Shown one piece after another: positions 51,859 to 61,050 of a stretch of DNA of 64,000 nt; position 1 is the first letter of the stretch, and every line of letters starts with the position of its first letter. Location: positions 619,501-683,500 of the forward strand of contig NC_023137.1 of the NCBI RefSeq assembly GCF_000511385.1. Reading direction: 5' to 3'. A program made the translations under genes and the position numbers. The notes under the pieces were generated by a model. It had not been told where the DNA came from. It was given only the letters and a program-made list of their open reading frames with translations, and did not search any database. This stretch comes from Phaeobacter gallaeciensis DSM 26640 (lineage in GTDB: Bacteria > Pseudomonadota > Alphaproteobacteria > Rhodobacterales > Rhodobacteraceae).

Positions 51859-53216
51859 TCGTGCTGACATCTGCACCGCCGCCCCGCGATGAATATGGGG
51901 AAAACCTTGCTGGTGCGTCGATACTGGTGATCGACGACGAACCGGGTATGCGCAATTTCATGACCAAAATCCTGACCCCCCGCTGCAAACGGGTGGAGCA
52001 GGCGGCCTCTGCTGCGGAGGCGTCTAACATATTGGATCAGGCCCATTTTGATCTGATCATCCTCGACAATATCATGCCGGGCAAAACCGGTTTGGAGTGG
52101 GTGCAGGAACAGCATAAGGTTGGCCTGTTTGCGGACACGGTGCTGGTCACGGCCTATGCGGATCTGGAAACAGCTATTCAGGCCCTAAGGGTCGGCGTCG
52201 CGGATTTCGTTCTGAAGCCGTTTCGCGCCAATCAAATCCTGAATTCGGTGGCCCGCGCACTGGATCGCAAGCATCTACGACGGGAAAACTACCTGCTGAA
52301 ACATGCCCTGTCGGCTGAAGGCACAGCAGCACGCGGGCGATTGTTGGGGAAATCCCCGGCCATTCAGACGGCGCGCGACATGATCACGCGGCTGGCACCG
52401 CTGCCCACACCGGTCCTGTTCACGGGCGCCAGCGGTACGGGCAAGGAAATCGCCGCGCGGACACTGCATTCGCTGTCGGATCGGGCGGAAAAACCGTTTG
52501 TTGCGGTCAATTGTGCCGCCATTGCGCCTGATCGGATCGCACATGAGCTGTTCGGCATGGTGGATGCGCAGGACCGCCGTCAAGACGGGCTGTTTTTATA
52601 CGCTGACGGGGGAACGCTGTTTCTGGATGAGATCGCGCAGATGCCGGAGCAGGTGCAGGCAGCCTTGTTGCGAGTGCTGGAGGACCAGCGCATTCGTCCG
52701 GTTGGCGCCGAACGCGACATCCCGCTGAACCTACGGTTTCTGTTTGCCACCAATGCCGATCTGGAACAGGCGGTGGCTGAAGGACGGTTCCGGGCGGATC
52801 TCTATCACCGGATCAATGTGGTCAACATCCAGATGCCGCCGCTGCGCGAACGGGTTGAGGATATCGTCGAGCTGGCCGCGCTCTTCATGGAGCAGTTTTC
52901 CACCACGCTGGCGATGCCCGCGCTTGAGCTGGACGCTGAGACCCTCTTGAAATTCAGCCGCTATGACTGGCCCGGCAACGTCCGCGAGTTACGAAACCTG
53001 ATCGAACGCTCGGTCATTCTGGGCGCCTTTCCGGAGGAGTTTGCAGGAACGGGCGCGGTGACAGGGGCGGCCGCGATGGATACGCTGGATCTGGTGATGC
53101 AACGCCACATCATGCATGTTCTGGATGCCTGCGAGGGTAACCGAGCAGAGGCTGCCCGCAGGCTCGGCGTCTCGCGCAAGACCGTGGATCGCAAATGTGC
53201 CAGCTGGGGTCTTTGA
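51855..53216 (+). CDS. NtrC-like response regulator lacking the GAFTGA loop
   Basis: The 453-residue protein has a receiver domain (about 18-135; acidic DDEP, phospho-acceptor Asp in [13 protein letters not shown], Lys in VLKPFRA). An AAA+ domain follows with Walker A GASGTGKE and Walker [11 protein letters not shown] Fis-type helix-turn-helix ends it ([19 protein letters not shown]). Between ELFG and LYADGGTLF, the sigma-54-contacting GAFTGA loop is replaced by [13 protein letters not shown]. It therefore resembles Rhodobacter NtrC/HupR-type activators that work without sigma-54. Start is TTG 51855 or GTG 51861. Likely regulator of the FDH province. Confidence 0.87.
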   Translation: MIVLTSAPPPRDEYGENLAGASILVIDDEPGMRNFMTKILTPRCKRVEQAASAAEASNILDQAHFDLIILDNIMPGKTGLEWVQEQHKVGLFADTVLVTAYADLETAIQALRVGVADFVLKPFRANQILNSVARALDRKHLRRENYLLKHALSAEGTAARGRLLGKSPAIQTARDMITRLAPLPTPVLFTGASGTGKEIAARTLHSLSDRAEKPFVAVNCAAIAPDRIAHELFGMVDAQDRRQDGLFLYADGGTLFLDEIAQMPEQVQAALLRVLEDQRIRPVGAERDIPLNLRFLFATNADLEQAVAEGRFRADLYHRINVVNIQMPPLRERVEDIVELAALFMEQFSTTLAMPALELDAETLLKFSRYDWPGNVRELRNLIERSVILGAFPEEFAGTGAVTGAAAMDTLDLVMQRHIMHVLDACEGNRAEAARRLGVSRKTVDRKCASWGL

Positions 53217-53266
53217 TCTGAGTGACAGCGGCGGGCGGTGCGCTTGCCGTTTTGCGGCTCCTTCAC

Positions 53267-55237
53267 CTAGGATGTCGCCTCGACTGATGGCAACCAGATT
53301 GAGAAAACCGCGCCGATGATTTCCCCGTCTTCAACGCGGTTCTCGGCCGAGATTACACCGCCTGCGCGTTGGATCAGGGTCTGGCTGATCGATAGACCCA
53401 AACCAGTGCCTTCGCCCAGTTTGGTAGTGTAGAACGGGTTGAACACCGACGGCAGGTCTTTGGCCGCGATCCCAGGTCCGGTGTCCGAGACCTCAAGACA
53501 GGCGCCGCTGACATCATTCCGATCCATTTCGCGTAAGGTCAGCACGAGCTGGCCGGAGCCCTCCATCGCCTGTACGGCGTTTAGGATCAGATTGATCACC
53601 ACCTGCTGCAACTCGCCGGGATCGATGCGGACCGCCGGTGTTTCGGTGAACTGTTTGATCACGGCGACGTCCTGTTTGGTCACCACGTGATCGACCAGCA
53701 CCAAACAGTCGGACACCACCGGCGCCAGCTCCAGCCGCTCCTCAAAGGTGCCGAATTCAGTCGGGCGGGCGAATTGCAGCAGCTTGCCGACGATGGCGCT
53801 AATCCGCAGGATCTGATCGTCGATCAGTGCCAGCTCCGTTTCCACGTCCTCTGTCGCAGAGCCGAGTGTCATCCGCATGACATCGACGTTGCCCTGAATG
53901 ACCGCAATGGGATTATTGATCTCATGGGCGACACCAGCGGTAATTTCCCCGATCGAGGCGAGTTTTTCACTCATCACCAGTTGTTTGTAGGTTGCTTCCA
54001 GTTTGTCATTGGCGGCGCGCAGTTCCGCAGTGCGCTGGTCAACGCGGGCGTTTAGCTCACCCGCCCAGTCGCGCAGTTTCTGGTCGCGGTCCTGGACCTG
54101 ATCCAGCAAACTATCGAGATGGGCTGCGACCTGGCCGATTTCATCGCGTCGCCCCACATCTCCATTGCGCGCGGCCAGATCGCCACGTTCCACGCGGGCC
54201 ATGGTGTGGCTCATCTGCTCCAGCGGCGCGAAGATCCCCTTGGCCAGCCATAAAAACAAAGGTGCCGAGAGCAACAGAACCGACAGGAAGGACAGGACAA
54301 CGGTCCAGTAGGCAGAGACTTTGGCCGCGGCAAACGGCGCCTCAAGAAAGCCCACATAGAGCATGCCGACCCGTTTTCCGAAACTGTCGGTTAGTGGCAG
54401 ATAACCGGAGATATACCAATCGTTCACCACAAAGGCGCGGTCGAGCCAGGTTTGCCCGTCCCCAAGAACCGCGTCTCGCACGGCTTGCGAAACACGGGTG
54501 CCGAGAGCGCGCACATCCTCAAACAGACGAACGTTGGTGGAAATGCGGGTGTCATCCAGAAACAGCGTTGCGGTGCCCTTGCGGCTGATCCGGTGACTGT
54601 CGCCGAGATAAACCAAGGCGTTGATCGTATCGATGAAATTGAGGTCCCGGTTCAGAAGCCTCCCCGCCACCAGCACGCCTTCGTTGCCCGGGTTCGACAC
54701 TGGGGCGGCAGAGTGGATGACCATGCCACGATCTTCGGCGGGGCGGGTTGTGGGCGCAGCAGCTTCGGTCTCAATCAGCGGGATGCGGGCGCGGTCGCGC
54801 AGGGCCGCCGAGATCACATCGAGATCTGCAGCGGTGAAAATGTCGATTTCCGAGGCCAGCTGCCCTTGGGCGGCGCGGTTGATGACCGGCCAGCGACGGG
54901 CATCACGGTCAATGTTGCGCATCGGCAGATAGTAGAGGAAATCGAGCCTGAGCGCCTGTCTACGTTGATCCAGAAACCTCAGTTGATCCTGTAGCGGTGC
55001 GCGCAGGACCTTGGCAAATTGGGTCGAACTGGCGATGGCCGCCAGATCATCGCCGCTGTTTGCCTGCAGCTGCCGCAGGTATTGGTCAGCGATTTTCAGG
55101 TCGCTTTCCACGTTGACGATCAGGACGTTGTCATAGTCGGCGTTCCACCGGGCCATCGCCACGACCAGAAGCAGCGGCATCACCACGCTGAGCGGCAAGA
55201 GCGCGAGCAGAAGGAGGCGAAGCCGGACAGATTTCAA
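53267..55237 (-). CDS. Sensor histidine kinase (Cache-HAMP-HisKA-HATPase)
   Basis: The 656-residue membrane kinase has a helix at 7-29 and a large periplasmic sensor region (about 30-310) of Cache type. A second helix (about 312-338) and HAMP (about 340-395) come next. A coiled coil leads to HisKA with phospho-His in GVAHEINNPIAV, then HATPase boxes (NLILNAVQAM, DTGPGI, GTGLGLSIS). It converges on the NtrC-like gene with a 50-nt gap and is its probable partner. The signal could be formate or a redox state; nothing in the sequence proves either. Confidence 0.88.
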   Translation of the reverse strand: MKSVRLRLLLLALLPLSVVMPLLLVVAMARWNADYDNVLIVNVESDLKIADQYLRQLQANSGDDLAAIASSTQFAKVLRAPLQDQLRFLDQRRQALRLDFLYYLPMRNIDRDARRWPVINRAAQGQLASEIDIFTAADLDVISAALRDRARIPLIETEAAAPTTRPAEDRGMVIHSAAPVSNPGNEGVLVAGRLLNRDLNFIDTINALVYLGDSHRISRKGTATLFLDDTRISTNVRLFEDVRALGTRVSQAVRDAVLGDGQTWLDRAFVVNDWYISGYLPLTDSFGKRVGMLYVGFLEAPFAAAKVSAYWTVVLSFLSVLLLSAPLFLWLAKGIFAPLEQMSHTMARVERGDLAARNGDVGRRDEIGQVAAHLDSLLDQVQDRDQKLRDWAGELNARVDQRTAELRAANDKLEATYKQLVMSEKLASIGEITAGVAHEINNPIAVIQGNVDVMRMTLGSATEDVETELALIDDQILRISAIVGKLLQFARPTEFGTFEERLELAPVVSDCLVLVDHVVTKQDVAVIKQFTETPAVRIDPGELQQVVINLILNAVQAMEGSGQLVLTLREMDRNDVSGACLEVSDTGPGIAAKDLPSVFNPFYTTKLGEGTGLGLSISQTLIQRAGGVISAENRVEDGEIIGAVFSIWLPSVEATS

Positions 55238-55370
55238 GGTGATGAGTTCCTGTGGACAGCGGGCACATCAGCACGCGGGTAAGCCGTGGCGTGCGGCATT
55301 GTTTGACTGTCGCATGATGCGGATTGGCGGGGCAAGCCCGGACAGACTGATCCTGCCGGACCGCCCCCAA

Positions 55371-56096
55371 TCAGGCCGGGATTTCCTTGCCCGCCCAGTC
55401 GAAGACCCGGCCGCTGTCACTGGGGGAGAGGCCGTCGATGACCTGAGCCAGATATGCTGCGGACTGGGAGGGCTCGAATAAAGCATTTGCAGAGACGTTT
55501 TTGGAGAAGGGCCTAGAAAGCGGCGTTCGCACCGTGCCGGGATGCAGCCCGACGCAGATCATCTGGTCATTGCTGCGTGCTGTTTCGATTGCGTAGTTGC
55601 GGATCAGCATATTCAGCGCTGCTTTTGACGCGCGATAGGCATGCCAGCCGCCAAGTCCGTTGTCGCTGATTGAACCGACCCGCGCTGACAATGCTGCAAA
55701 GACGGCAGGCCCTTTGCGGGGCATGATCGGCAGCAGGTGCTTGGCAACGCTTGCGGGGGCAAAAGTATTTATTTCAAAGACTTTCCTGAAGGCTTCAGGA
55801 TCCTGCTGGCGGTAGCTTTTTTCGGGTTTTAGGCCTGTCTCATCGGAGAGCACCCCGGTTGCGACAAGCACGAGATCCGGTGCGATCCCACGGCTGCGCA
55901 GAGTGCTGGCAAGCTCGGTTAGCTGTGCTTCGTCGGTGATGTCCACTTGGTGAGTGTTGATCTTGGGGCGCGGTGGTAACGTGCTGCGGGCCACTGCGGT
56001 CAGGCTGGCGGGGGACTGCGCCGCATAGTGATCCACCAATGCCGATCCTATACCGCCCGTAGCGCCAATGATCACGATGTTCTGCGGCGCGCTCAT
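55371..56096 (-). CDS. Short-chain dehydrogenase, C-factor-like
   Basis: The 241-residue SDR has the cofactor motif IIGATGGIGSALVDHY and the active-site YRASKAALN preceded by SARVGS. It overlaps the upstream SDR by four bases and ends the RpoE-linked operon. The substrate is unknown. Comparable SDR genes occur in the rpoE-chrR neighbourhood of related bacteria. Confidence 0.85.
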   Translation of the reverse strand: MSAPQNIVIIGATGGIGSALVDHYAAQSPASLTAVARSTLPPRPKINTHQVDITDEAQLTELASTLRSRGIAPDLVLVATGVLSDETGLKPEKSYRQQDPEAFRKVFEINTFAPASVAKHLLPIMPRKGPAVFAALSARVGSISDNGLGGWHAYRASKAALNMLIRNYAIETARSNDQMICVGLHPGTVRTPLSRPFSKNVSANALFEPSQSAAYLAQVIDGLSPSDSGRVFDWAGKEIPA

Positions 56097-56824
56097 TTAC
56101 CCGCTCCCATCAGGCGCAGGAACAGTTTGCGCGGAAGGTACTTTCCGACCGTGAACACCCAGGCAAATGGTGCCGGAAAACTAGTACAGAAGCGCCCGCT
56201 TTTCATCGCTTTCATACAGGCTTCCGCCGCCTCATCCGGGGTCTGGATCATTGGCATGTTGAAATCGTTTTTCTCAGTCAGCCGGGTCTTGATAAAACCG
56301 GGATTGATCACTTGGATTTTGATTGGAGTCTGAAACAGATCCGCCTGGAGATTTTCCGCCATGTGCATAACGGCGGATTTGGATGCGCCATAGCCTGTGG
56401 CGCCTGGGAGACCCGTATGACCGGCGAGGGAGCCGATCAGGACGATATGCCCCTCATTGGCGGCCACCATCTGAGGCACCACACGGCCGACCACACGAAT
56501 GGCCCCCATGAAGTTAACATCACAGATCAGCTCAACCTTGTCGGCGTCCCAATCCTGTGCGGGCATTGGATCGTAAGCGCCTGCACAGTAGAGGATGCCA
56601 TCCACCTTGCCGATCAGCGCAACAGCCTCACTGATGGCGTCACCATCGGTCACATCCAGCGGTAAGGCGGTGGCGTTGGATAACTCACTCGCGAGCTCCT
56701 GCAATCGTTCTTCGCTGCGGGCCGAAAGCACCAGCCGCGCCCCGGCGGCGTCCAGCTTTTGGGCAATTGCGCGGCCCAATCCTTCGCTGGCGCCGACGAT
56801 CCACCATGTCTGTCCTGCAAACAT
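56093..56824 (-). CDS. Short-chain dehydrogenase/reductase
   Basis: The 243-residue SDR has cofactor motif IVGASEGLGRAIAQKL, catalytic Ser in LIGSLAGH and the Tyr-Lys pair GYGASKSAVMH. The C-terminal tail is hydrophobic (FPAPFAWVFTVGKYLPRKLFLRL) and may attach to membrane, fitting a lipid substrate. It starts one base after the DUF3833 stop and overlaps the next SDR by ATGA. Confidence 0.87.
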   Translation of the reverse strand: MFAGQTWWIVGASEGLGRAIAQKLDAAGARLVLSARSEERLQELASELSNATALPLDVTDGDAISEAVALIGKVDGILYCAGAYDPMPAQDWDADKVELICDVNFMGAIRVVGRVVPQMVAANEGHIVLIGSLAGHTGLPGATGYGASKSAVMHMAENLQADLFQTPIKIQVINPGFIKTRLTEKNDFNMPMIQTPDEAAEACMKAMKSGRFCTSFPAPFAWVFTVGKYLPRKLFLRLMGAGK

Positions 56825-56825
56825 C

Positions 56826-57374
56826 TTAGTTTCCTTTCGGACGGATGGTGGCCACCAGCTCTGCGACCTTGATGCCGAATTTGCGCATTTCAGAGCGGTT
56901 CATGATGGTGCCGTTCTCCATCAGATACATCCAATCAGTGACGTCCAGCACATGACCGCCCGCACTTTCGGGGAGGCGGATGCGATAGGTCAGGCGCACG
57001 GCTGCGCCGCTCTGCTGACCCTCGCCGGTGCCGATGATGTCGTCTGCGGTCGCGGTAAACGCCCCGTTTTCGCCCATCGTGAGGAACCACTTGCGTTGCT
57101 GCGTGCCGCTGCTGGCATACGAGAAATCCTCGCTCAACGTACCGGTGTTGCCGTCCCATGTTCCATTCATCGTGGCAACAAACCGCGACACGACGCGGCC
57201 CATTGGACCATAGATCATGCCTTCGGAAATCATTTCGCCGCTCAGATGTGTGCGAATGTCGAAGGCGGGACCGGTATCGGCGTAGTGCTGGGAGCGTTGG
57301 CTGCGAAACCCGAAACCGGGCCGGAGCAGTGCAAGCAGCAGTACCAGGATGATCGCTACAAGCAGGAGTTTCAT
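56826..57374 (-). CDS. DUF3833 protein
   Basis: The 182-residue protein has an N-terminal hydrophobic anchor or signal (residues 1-20) and a beta-rich domain. That domain contains LSGEMISEGMIYGPMGR and the TADDIIGTGEGQQSG turn, recognisable as DUF3833. ATG 57374 gives ATGA overlap with the MFS gene; the longer in-frame ORF upstream is a shadow of that gene. Function is unknown; lipid binding is a guess from fold and context. Confidence 0.82.
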   Translation of the reverse strand: MKLLLVAIILVLLLALLRPGFGFRSQRSQHYADTGPAFDIRTHLSGEMISEGMIYGPMGRVVSRFVATMNGTWDGNTGTLSEDFSYASSGTQQRKWFLTMGENGAFTATADDIIGTGEGQQSGAAVRLTYRIRLPESAGGHVLDVTDWMYLMENGTIMNRSEMRKFGIKVAELVATIRPKGN

Positions 57375-58594
57375 GGCGCGGTGACCTTTCTTGGGAGACG
57401 GAGGACCATCGCAATTGCGATGAGTTTGATGCAGCAGGGAATGATGGCGTAGGCCCATGTCAGGGTCTGGAGTGCAGCGGTGCTGTTCTGGCCGCCGGGG
57501 GTGAACCCGCTCAGTTGCAGCAATGGCAGAAGCAGGACTGCAGCCGCAGCAAGCGCCAATTTTGCAGCGAAGGACCAGAGTCCGAACGCCTGCCCGGCCT
57601 GCAACCCGGCCCGTGCCAACATGCGCGAAAACAACACCGGCAAGATCACCATATCTGCGCCAAGCGCTGCACCGGATCCGACGCAGATCAGGGCAAATCC
57701 GAGAGCGGCACCCGCAGGCAGAAACGCCGCAGAAACAAATGACAGGATCGCCAGAACCATGGCCGGAAACAGCACATTGCGCGCCCCAAAACGGTCGGCG
57801 GCTCGTGTCCATACTGGTACCGAAAGTCCTGCGGAGAGGAAAAACAACACCAAATAGGGACCGGCCATATCGGGCAGTTCCAGCTTGTCCTCGACGAAGA
57901 ACAGAAACAGCGTTGAGGTCATGGCGACGGGCAGGCTGTTGACCAGAGCCAAGGCCAGAAGGCGAAACCCACCAGCCTCACGCAGGGCGGCAATTGACAG
58001 GGGCTGCTCCGGGCGCGGGGTCGTGGTCCATAGACCGCGGGTCAGCCACCAGACTACGATGCAAAGCCCCGCAAGCATCGCGCCAAAGGCAGAATAACCG
58101 GCCTGACTGGCCCCCAGCGCACCCAACAGGCTGGGGGCGAGGGCGGCGAGGATGATCCCCGCCAATGTGCCACCCTCGCGATACCCGGCAAGGCGTATCA
58201 ACGCCTCAGGGCTGCCGGCAAGCGCGGTGCTTTGTCCATAGAATAGTACGGTGCCCAAACTGTAGGCTGTGAACAGCAACACCAGTGCAATCACCAGCCA
58301 GGGCAACACGCCCCCGGCAGTTGGGCGATATGTGTAGAGCAGGAGGAACCCTACAGCCATTCCAAAGGCTGCCAGCGCCGCAAAGGTCGCCCGTTCCTGT
58401 GGCCAGCGGTCGGTGACCCAGCCGAGCAGCGGATCCTGCACGAAATCAAGCACCCTTATCCCGGCCAGCACTGCCGCCAAGGTGGCCAGGCTCACCCCAA
58501 GCTCCACCGTCGCAAAACGCGGCAAATGGATATAGAGTGGCAGGCCAGCAGCAGCCAGCATCATGGCAAACAGGGAAATACGGGTGGCCTGCAT
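57371..58594 (-). CDS. MFS transporter of the GPH/MelB-like type
   Basis: The 407-residue protein has about twelve helices and the GPH-family features: an N-terminal RVLDFVQDPLLGWVTDRW (conserved Asp in helix 2) and a FGARNVLFP loop in the second half. Members carry sugars or other small solutes with cations; in this operon a lipid precursor is possible. The stop overlaps DUF3833, and its start shares one base with the chalcone-isomerase-like gene's stop. Confidence 0.83.
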   Translation of the reverse strand: MQATRISLFAMMLAAAGLPLYIHLPRFATVELGVSLATLAAVLAGIRVLDFVQDPLLGWVTDRWPQERATFAALAAFGMAVGFLLLYTYRPTAGGVLPWLVIALVLLFTAYSLGTVLFYGQSTALAGSPEALIRLAGYREGGTLAGIILAALAPSLLGALGASQAGYSAFGAMLAGLCIVVWWLTRGLWTTTPRPEQPLSIAALREAGGFRLLALALVNSLPVAMTSTLFLFFVEDKLELPDMAGPYLVLFFLSAGLSVPVWTRAADRFGARNVLFPAMVLAILSFVSAAFLPAGAALGFALICVGSGAALGADMVILPVLFSRMLARAGLQAGQAFGLWSFAAKLALAAAAVLLLPLLQLSGFTPGGQNSTAALQTLTWAYAIIPCCIKLIAIAMVLRLPRKVTAP

Positions 58595-59148
58595 CAGTTG
58601 CCCCTGAGCCGACTGGACAGGCGCGCGGACCGGCTGTTGGGAGACAGCCAGATATTCAGAAACCGTTTGCGGGCCTCTGCATGGCGCACATCACAGGTCC
58701 GCCGCCCATTCAAATAAAGGGCCACCTGGTTCGGGTCCTGTGTGGTGGCGACAAAGCTGTCCCCGGCTGCCACATCGCGAAAGCAGGTTTCCAGCTTCGC
58801 AATCAATCGCTCCTGATCCGCGCGTGGCCCTTCAAGCCGGGTCAGTTCTGCGGCGGTGGCCTTGGTCAGCTGCGCCCGCGTGAACCCGCGCCGATAGCTG
58901 AGCTTTAGGGCCATAGGTGTTTGCCAATCGAAGCGGTTTTGACCCTCTGCAAACAGGCTTGCGTCATATAGCGGAAGGCCGAACCAGCGGAAGGTCACTT
59001 CACCCAGTTTAATCGGGGATTTAAGGCCTGTTTCCGCCGCTGCCGCGCTGCTCAGGAGCACAGCCAGCCCCAATGCGAAAGCTGCCATGACAGAGCGATG
59101 GCACGTCCGGAGGCTCTTGGGTACGTAGGGCTGGTGTGGATCAGGCAT
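58594..59148 (-). CDS. Chalcone-isomerase-like exported protein
   Basis: The 184-residue protein has a short basic N-terminus, a signal segment (MAAFALGLAVLLSSAAAAE) and the chalcone-isomerase-like fold (KLGEVTFRWFGLPLYDASLFA, ALKLSYRRGFTRAQL). Start ATG 59148 overlaps the Cfa-like gene end by 8 nt; ATG 59088 directly at the signal segment is possible. Bacterial members are not known to isomerise chalcones and may bind fatty acids. Confidence 0.8.
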   Translation of the reverse strand: MPDPHQPYVPKSLRTCHRSVMAAFALGLAVLLSSAAAAETGLKSPIKLGEVTFRWFGLPLYDASLFAEGQNRFDWQTPMALKLSYRRGFTRAQLTKATAAELTRLEGPRADQERLIAKLETCFRDVAAGDSFVATTQDPNQVALYLNGRRTCDVRHAEARKRFLNIWLSPNSRSARLSSRLRGN

Positions 59149-60298
59149 GGGCCAACTCCACTTGTACGACATCCGTCTGCCCGACCTCAAAGGACGCAGC
59201 ACAAGTTTCCAAGTAATACCGCCAATTGCGCAGGAAGGCATCGCCATAACCCAGGGCCTGGACCTTTGCTGTCATCGCCGAAAGCCGGGCCGCCCACTCG
59301 CGGCAGGTGCGGGCGTAATCCTGACCAAAGGCAAAGTTATCCGTGACCTTCAGCCCGGCAGTGCGCGCTTGATGTGAAATGACTGCATCGGACAGCAACA
59401 TGCCACCGGGGAAGGTGTATTGGCGGATATAGTCCGAGGATTGCCGATAGATATCGAAATAGCTGTCCTGCACCGTGATCGCCTGCACTACGGCACGGCC
59501 ATCATCCGCGAGGCGGTTCTTTAAGGTCGAAAAATAGCTGGGCCAGTATCGTTCGCCTACAGCCTCGACCATTTCGATGGAGACGATATTGTCGAATTTA
59601 CCTTCCGATTTGCGATAGTCGCAGAGCCGGATGTCGGCCCGTCCATCTAGTCGTGCATCGGCATAGCCGAACTGGCTGGGCGATATCGTCAGGCCAGTAA
59701 CATGGCGGCCCTGTTCGGCGGCGCGATCCGCAAATCCACCCCAACCGCAGCCAACTTCCAACACCCGGTCGCCAGCGCTCAGACGGCTGAGAACCCGATC
59801 ATATTTGCGGGTCTGGGCGCGGGCCAGATCATTGTCGCCGGGGGCAAACAGCGCCGATGAATAGGTCATGCTTTCGTCCAGCCACAGCTGGTAGAATTCA
59901 TTGCCGACGTCATAATGCGCCTTGATATTACGCGATGCTCCCTTGATCGAATTGGCGCGCAGCATCCGGTCCACCACCCGGTATTTTAGACCCGCCCAGA
60001 AGCTGGGATAGGCATAGTCGGTCAGATGATCGAGGTTCATCAGCGCCACTTTGATCACATCTTCGATGCTGGGGCTGTCCCAAAGTCCTGAAACATAGGC
60101 CTCGCCGAGGCCGATATCCCCGCGGGCAGCCATAGCGGTGATCGCACTCCAGTCATGCAGTTGAATTTCTGCATGCGGGGCACCGGCGCCGAAATCATGC
60201 AGATCCCCTTCGGGCGTATGCAGGCGAAGGCTGCCGTTGCGGATGCGGGCGCAGCTGTCGAGAAAGTCGTGTTTCACACGTTTGGTAAGGAATATCAT
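59141..60298 (-). CDS. Cyclopropane-fatty-acid-synthase-like SAM methyltransferase
   Basis: The 385-residue protein has an N-terminal helical domain and a CFAS catalytic core (AHYDVGNEFYQLWLDESMTYSS, then the SAM motif VLEVGCGWGGFADRAAEQG). It modifies double bonds in phospholipid acyl chains. In Rhodobacter sphaeroides, RpoE-controlled methylases of this family (UfaM) methylate vaccenic acid on the way to furan fatty acids, so either that or cyclopropanation is possible here. It is third in the operon and overlaps DUF1365 by one base. Confidence 0.87.
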   Translation of the reverse strand: MIFLTKRVKHDFLDSCARIRNGSLRLHTPEGDLHDFGAGAPHAEIQLHDWSAITAMAARGDIGLGEAYVSGLWDSPSIEDVIKVALMNLDHLTDYAYPSFWAGLKYRVVDRMLRANSIKGASRNIKAHYDVGNEFYQLWLDESMTYSSALFAPGDNDLARAQTRKYDRVLSRLSAGDRVLEVGCGWGGFADRAAEQGRHVTGLTISPSQFGYADARLDGRADIRLCDYRKSEGKFDNIVSIEMVEAVGERYWPSYFSTLKNRLADDGRAVVQAITVQDSYFDIYRQSSDYIRQYTFPGGMLLSDAVISHQARTAGLKVTDNFAFGQDYARTCREWAARLSAMTAKVQALGYGDAFLRNWRYYLETCAASFEVGQTDVVQVELAHA

Positions 60299-61050
60299 CA
60301 GCTGACCTCATGTTCCGGTGGGGTAGGGCGGGGGTGATAGCTTGCGCCCTTCAGTTTCAGTTTCAGCGCCTGCCAATAGATCAGCGCAAGCGTGCGCAGG
60401 GTTCCGGCAGGGCGGCGCAGGCTGGCGGCTAGCACGGCGGTGTTGCTCAGCGGCTGTCGTGGGCCGGTCAGGGTGGCAACTACCCCCTGGTCGCCATTCT
60501 TGTGGTCGATGCGGATTGCGATCCGCCGTGGCCCGATGTCGAAATTGAACCAGTAGTCTCCCGCGATCTGCTGAAAGGGAGAGACGTGGAATATCTTCTT
60601 GGCCTGCAGCTTGTCCGAGGGGGCAATCGCGGTGAATTCGGGTTTGTGACAGACATAGCTGTGCCGGTCGCCGAATGTATTGCTGACCTCTGCAATGACC
60701 GCGTGCAGTGCGGTGCCTCGAAAGGCGAGCCAGAAACTGACGGGGTTGAATATGTGACCCAGATAGCTTGGTTGTGTCAGCAGCCGAATGGTAGTCCCGT
60801 CCAGCTTCAAGCCGGCGTCGGCAAAGACCTGTTCCGCCCAGGGCAGCCCAGCGCCCCGACGTGGCGCGCCGCCGTGATTGCGGTCATGCACCGAAAGCAA
60901 ATTGAAGCGATTGCGGGAGAACAGCAGCGGGCCGTTTTCTGCGCGGGGATCAATCAGCACATAGTCCACACCGTAGCGGAAGCTGTTGGCGATAGCACCA
61001 TAACGGGCGTGGGTAGTCTGCCCGGCGATATGATCGGGCCACTGCGTCAT
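60298..61050 (-). CDS. DUF1365 protein
   Basis: The 250-residue cytoplasmic protein shows the family pattern ARYGAIANSFRYGVDYVLID, the NRFNLLSVHDRNHG block, and the late KIFHVSPFQQIAGDYWFNF. DUF1365 proteins are almost always encoded between a FAD oxidoreductase and a Cfa-like enzyme, as here. A lipid-modification role is inferred from this linkage. It overlaps the FAD gene by ATGA. Confidence 0.88.
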   Translation of the reverse strand: MTQWPDHIAGQTTHARYGAIANSFRYGVDYVLIDPRAENGPLLFSRNRFNLLSVHDRNHGGAPRRGAGLPWAEQVFADAGLKLDGTTIRLLTQPSYLGHIFNPVSFWLAFRGTALHAVIAEVSNTFGDRHSYVCHKPEFTAIAPSDKLQAKKIFHVSPFQQIAGDYWFNFDIGPRRIAIRIDHKNGDQGVVATLTGPRQPLSNTAVLAASLRRPAGTLRTLALIYWQALKLKLKGASYHPRPTPPEHEVS

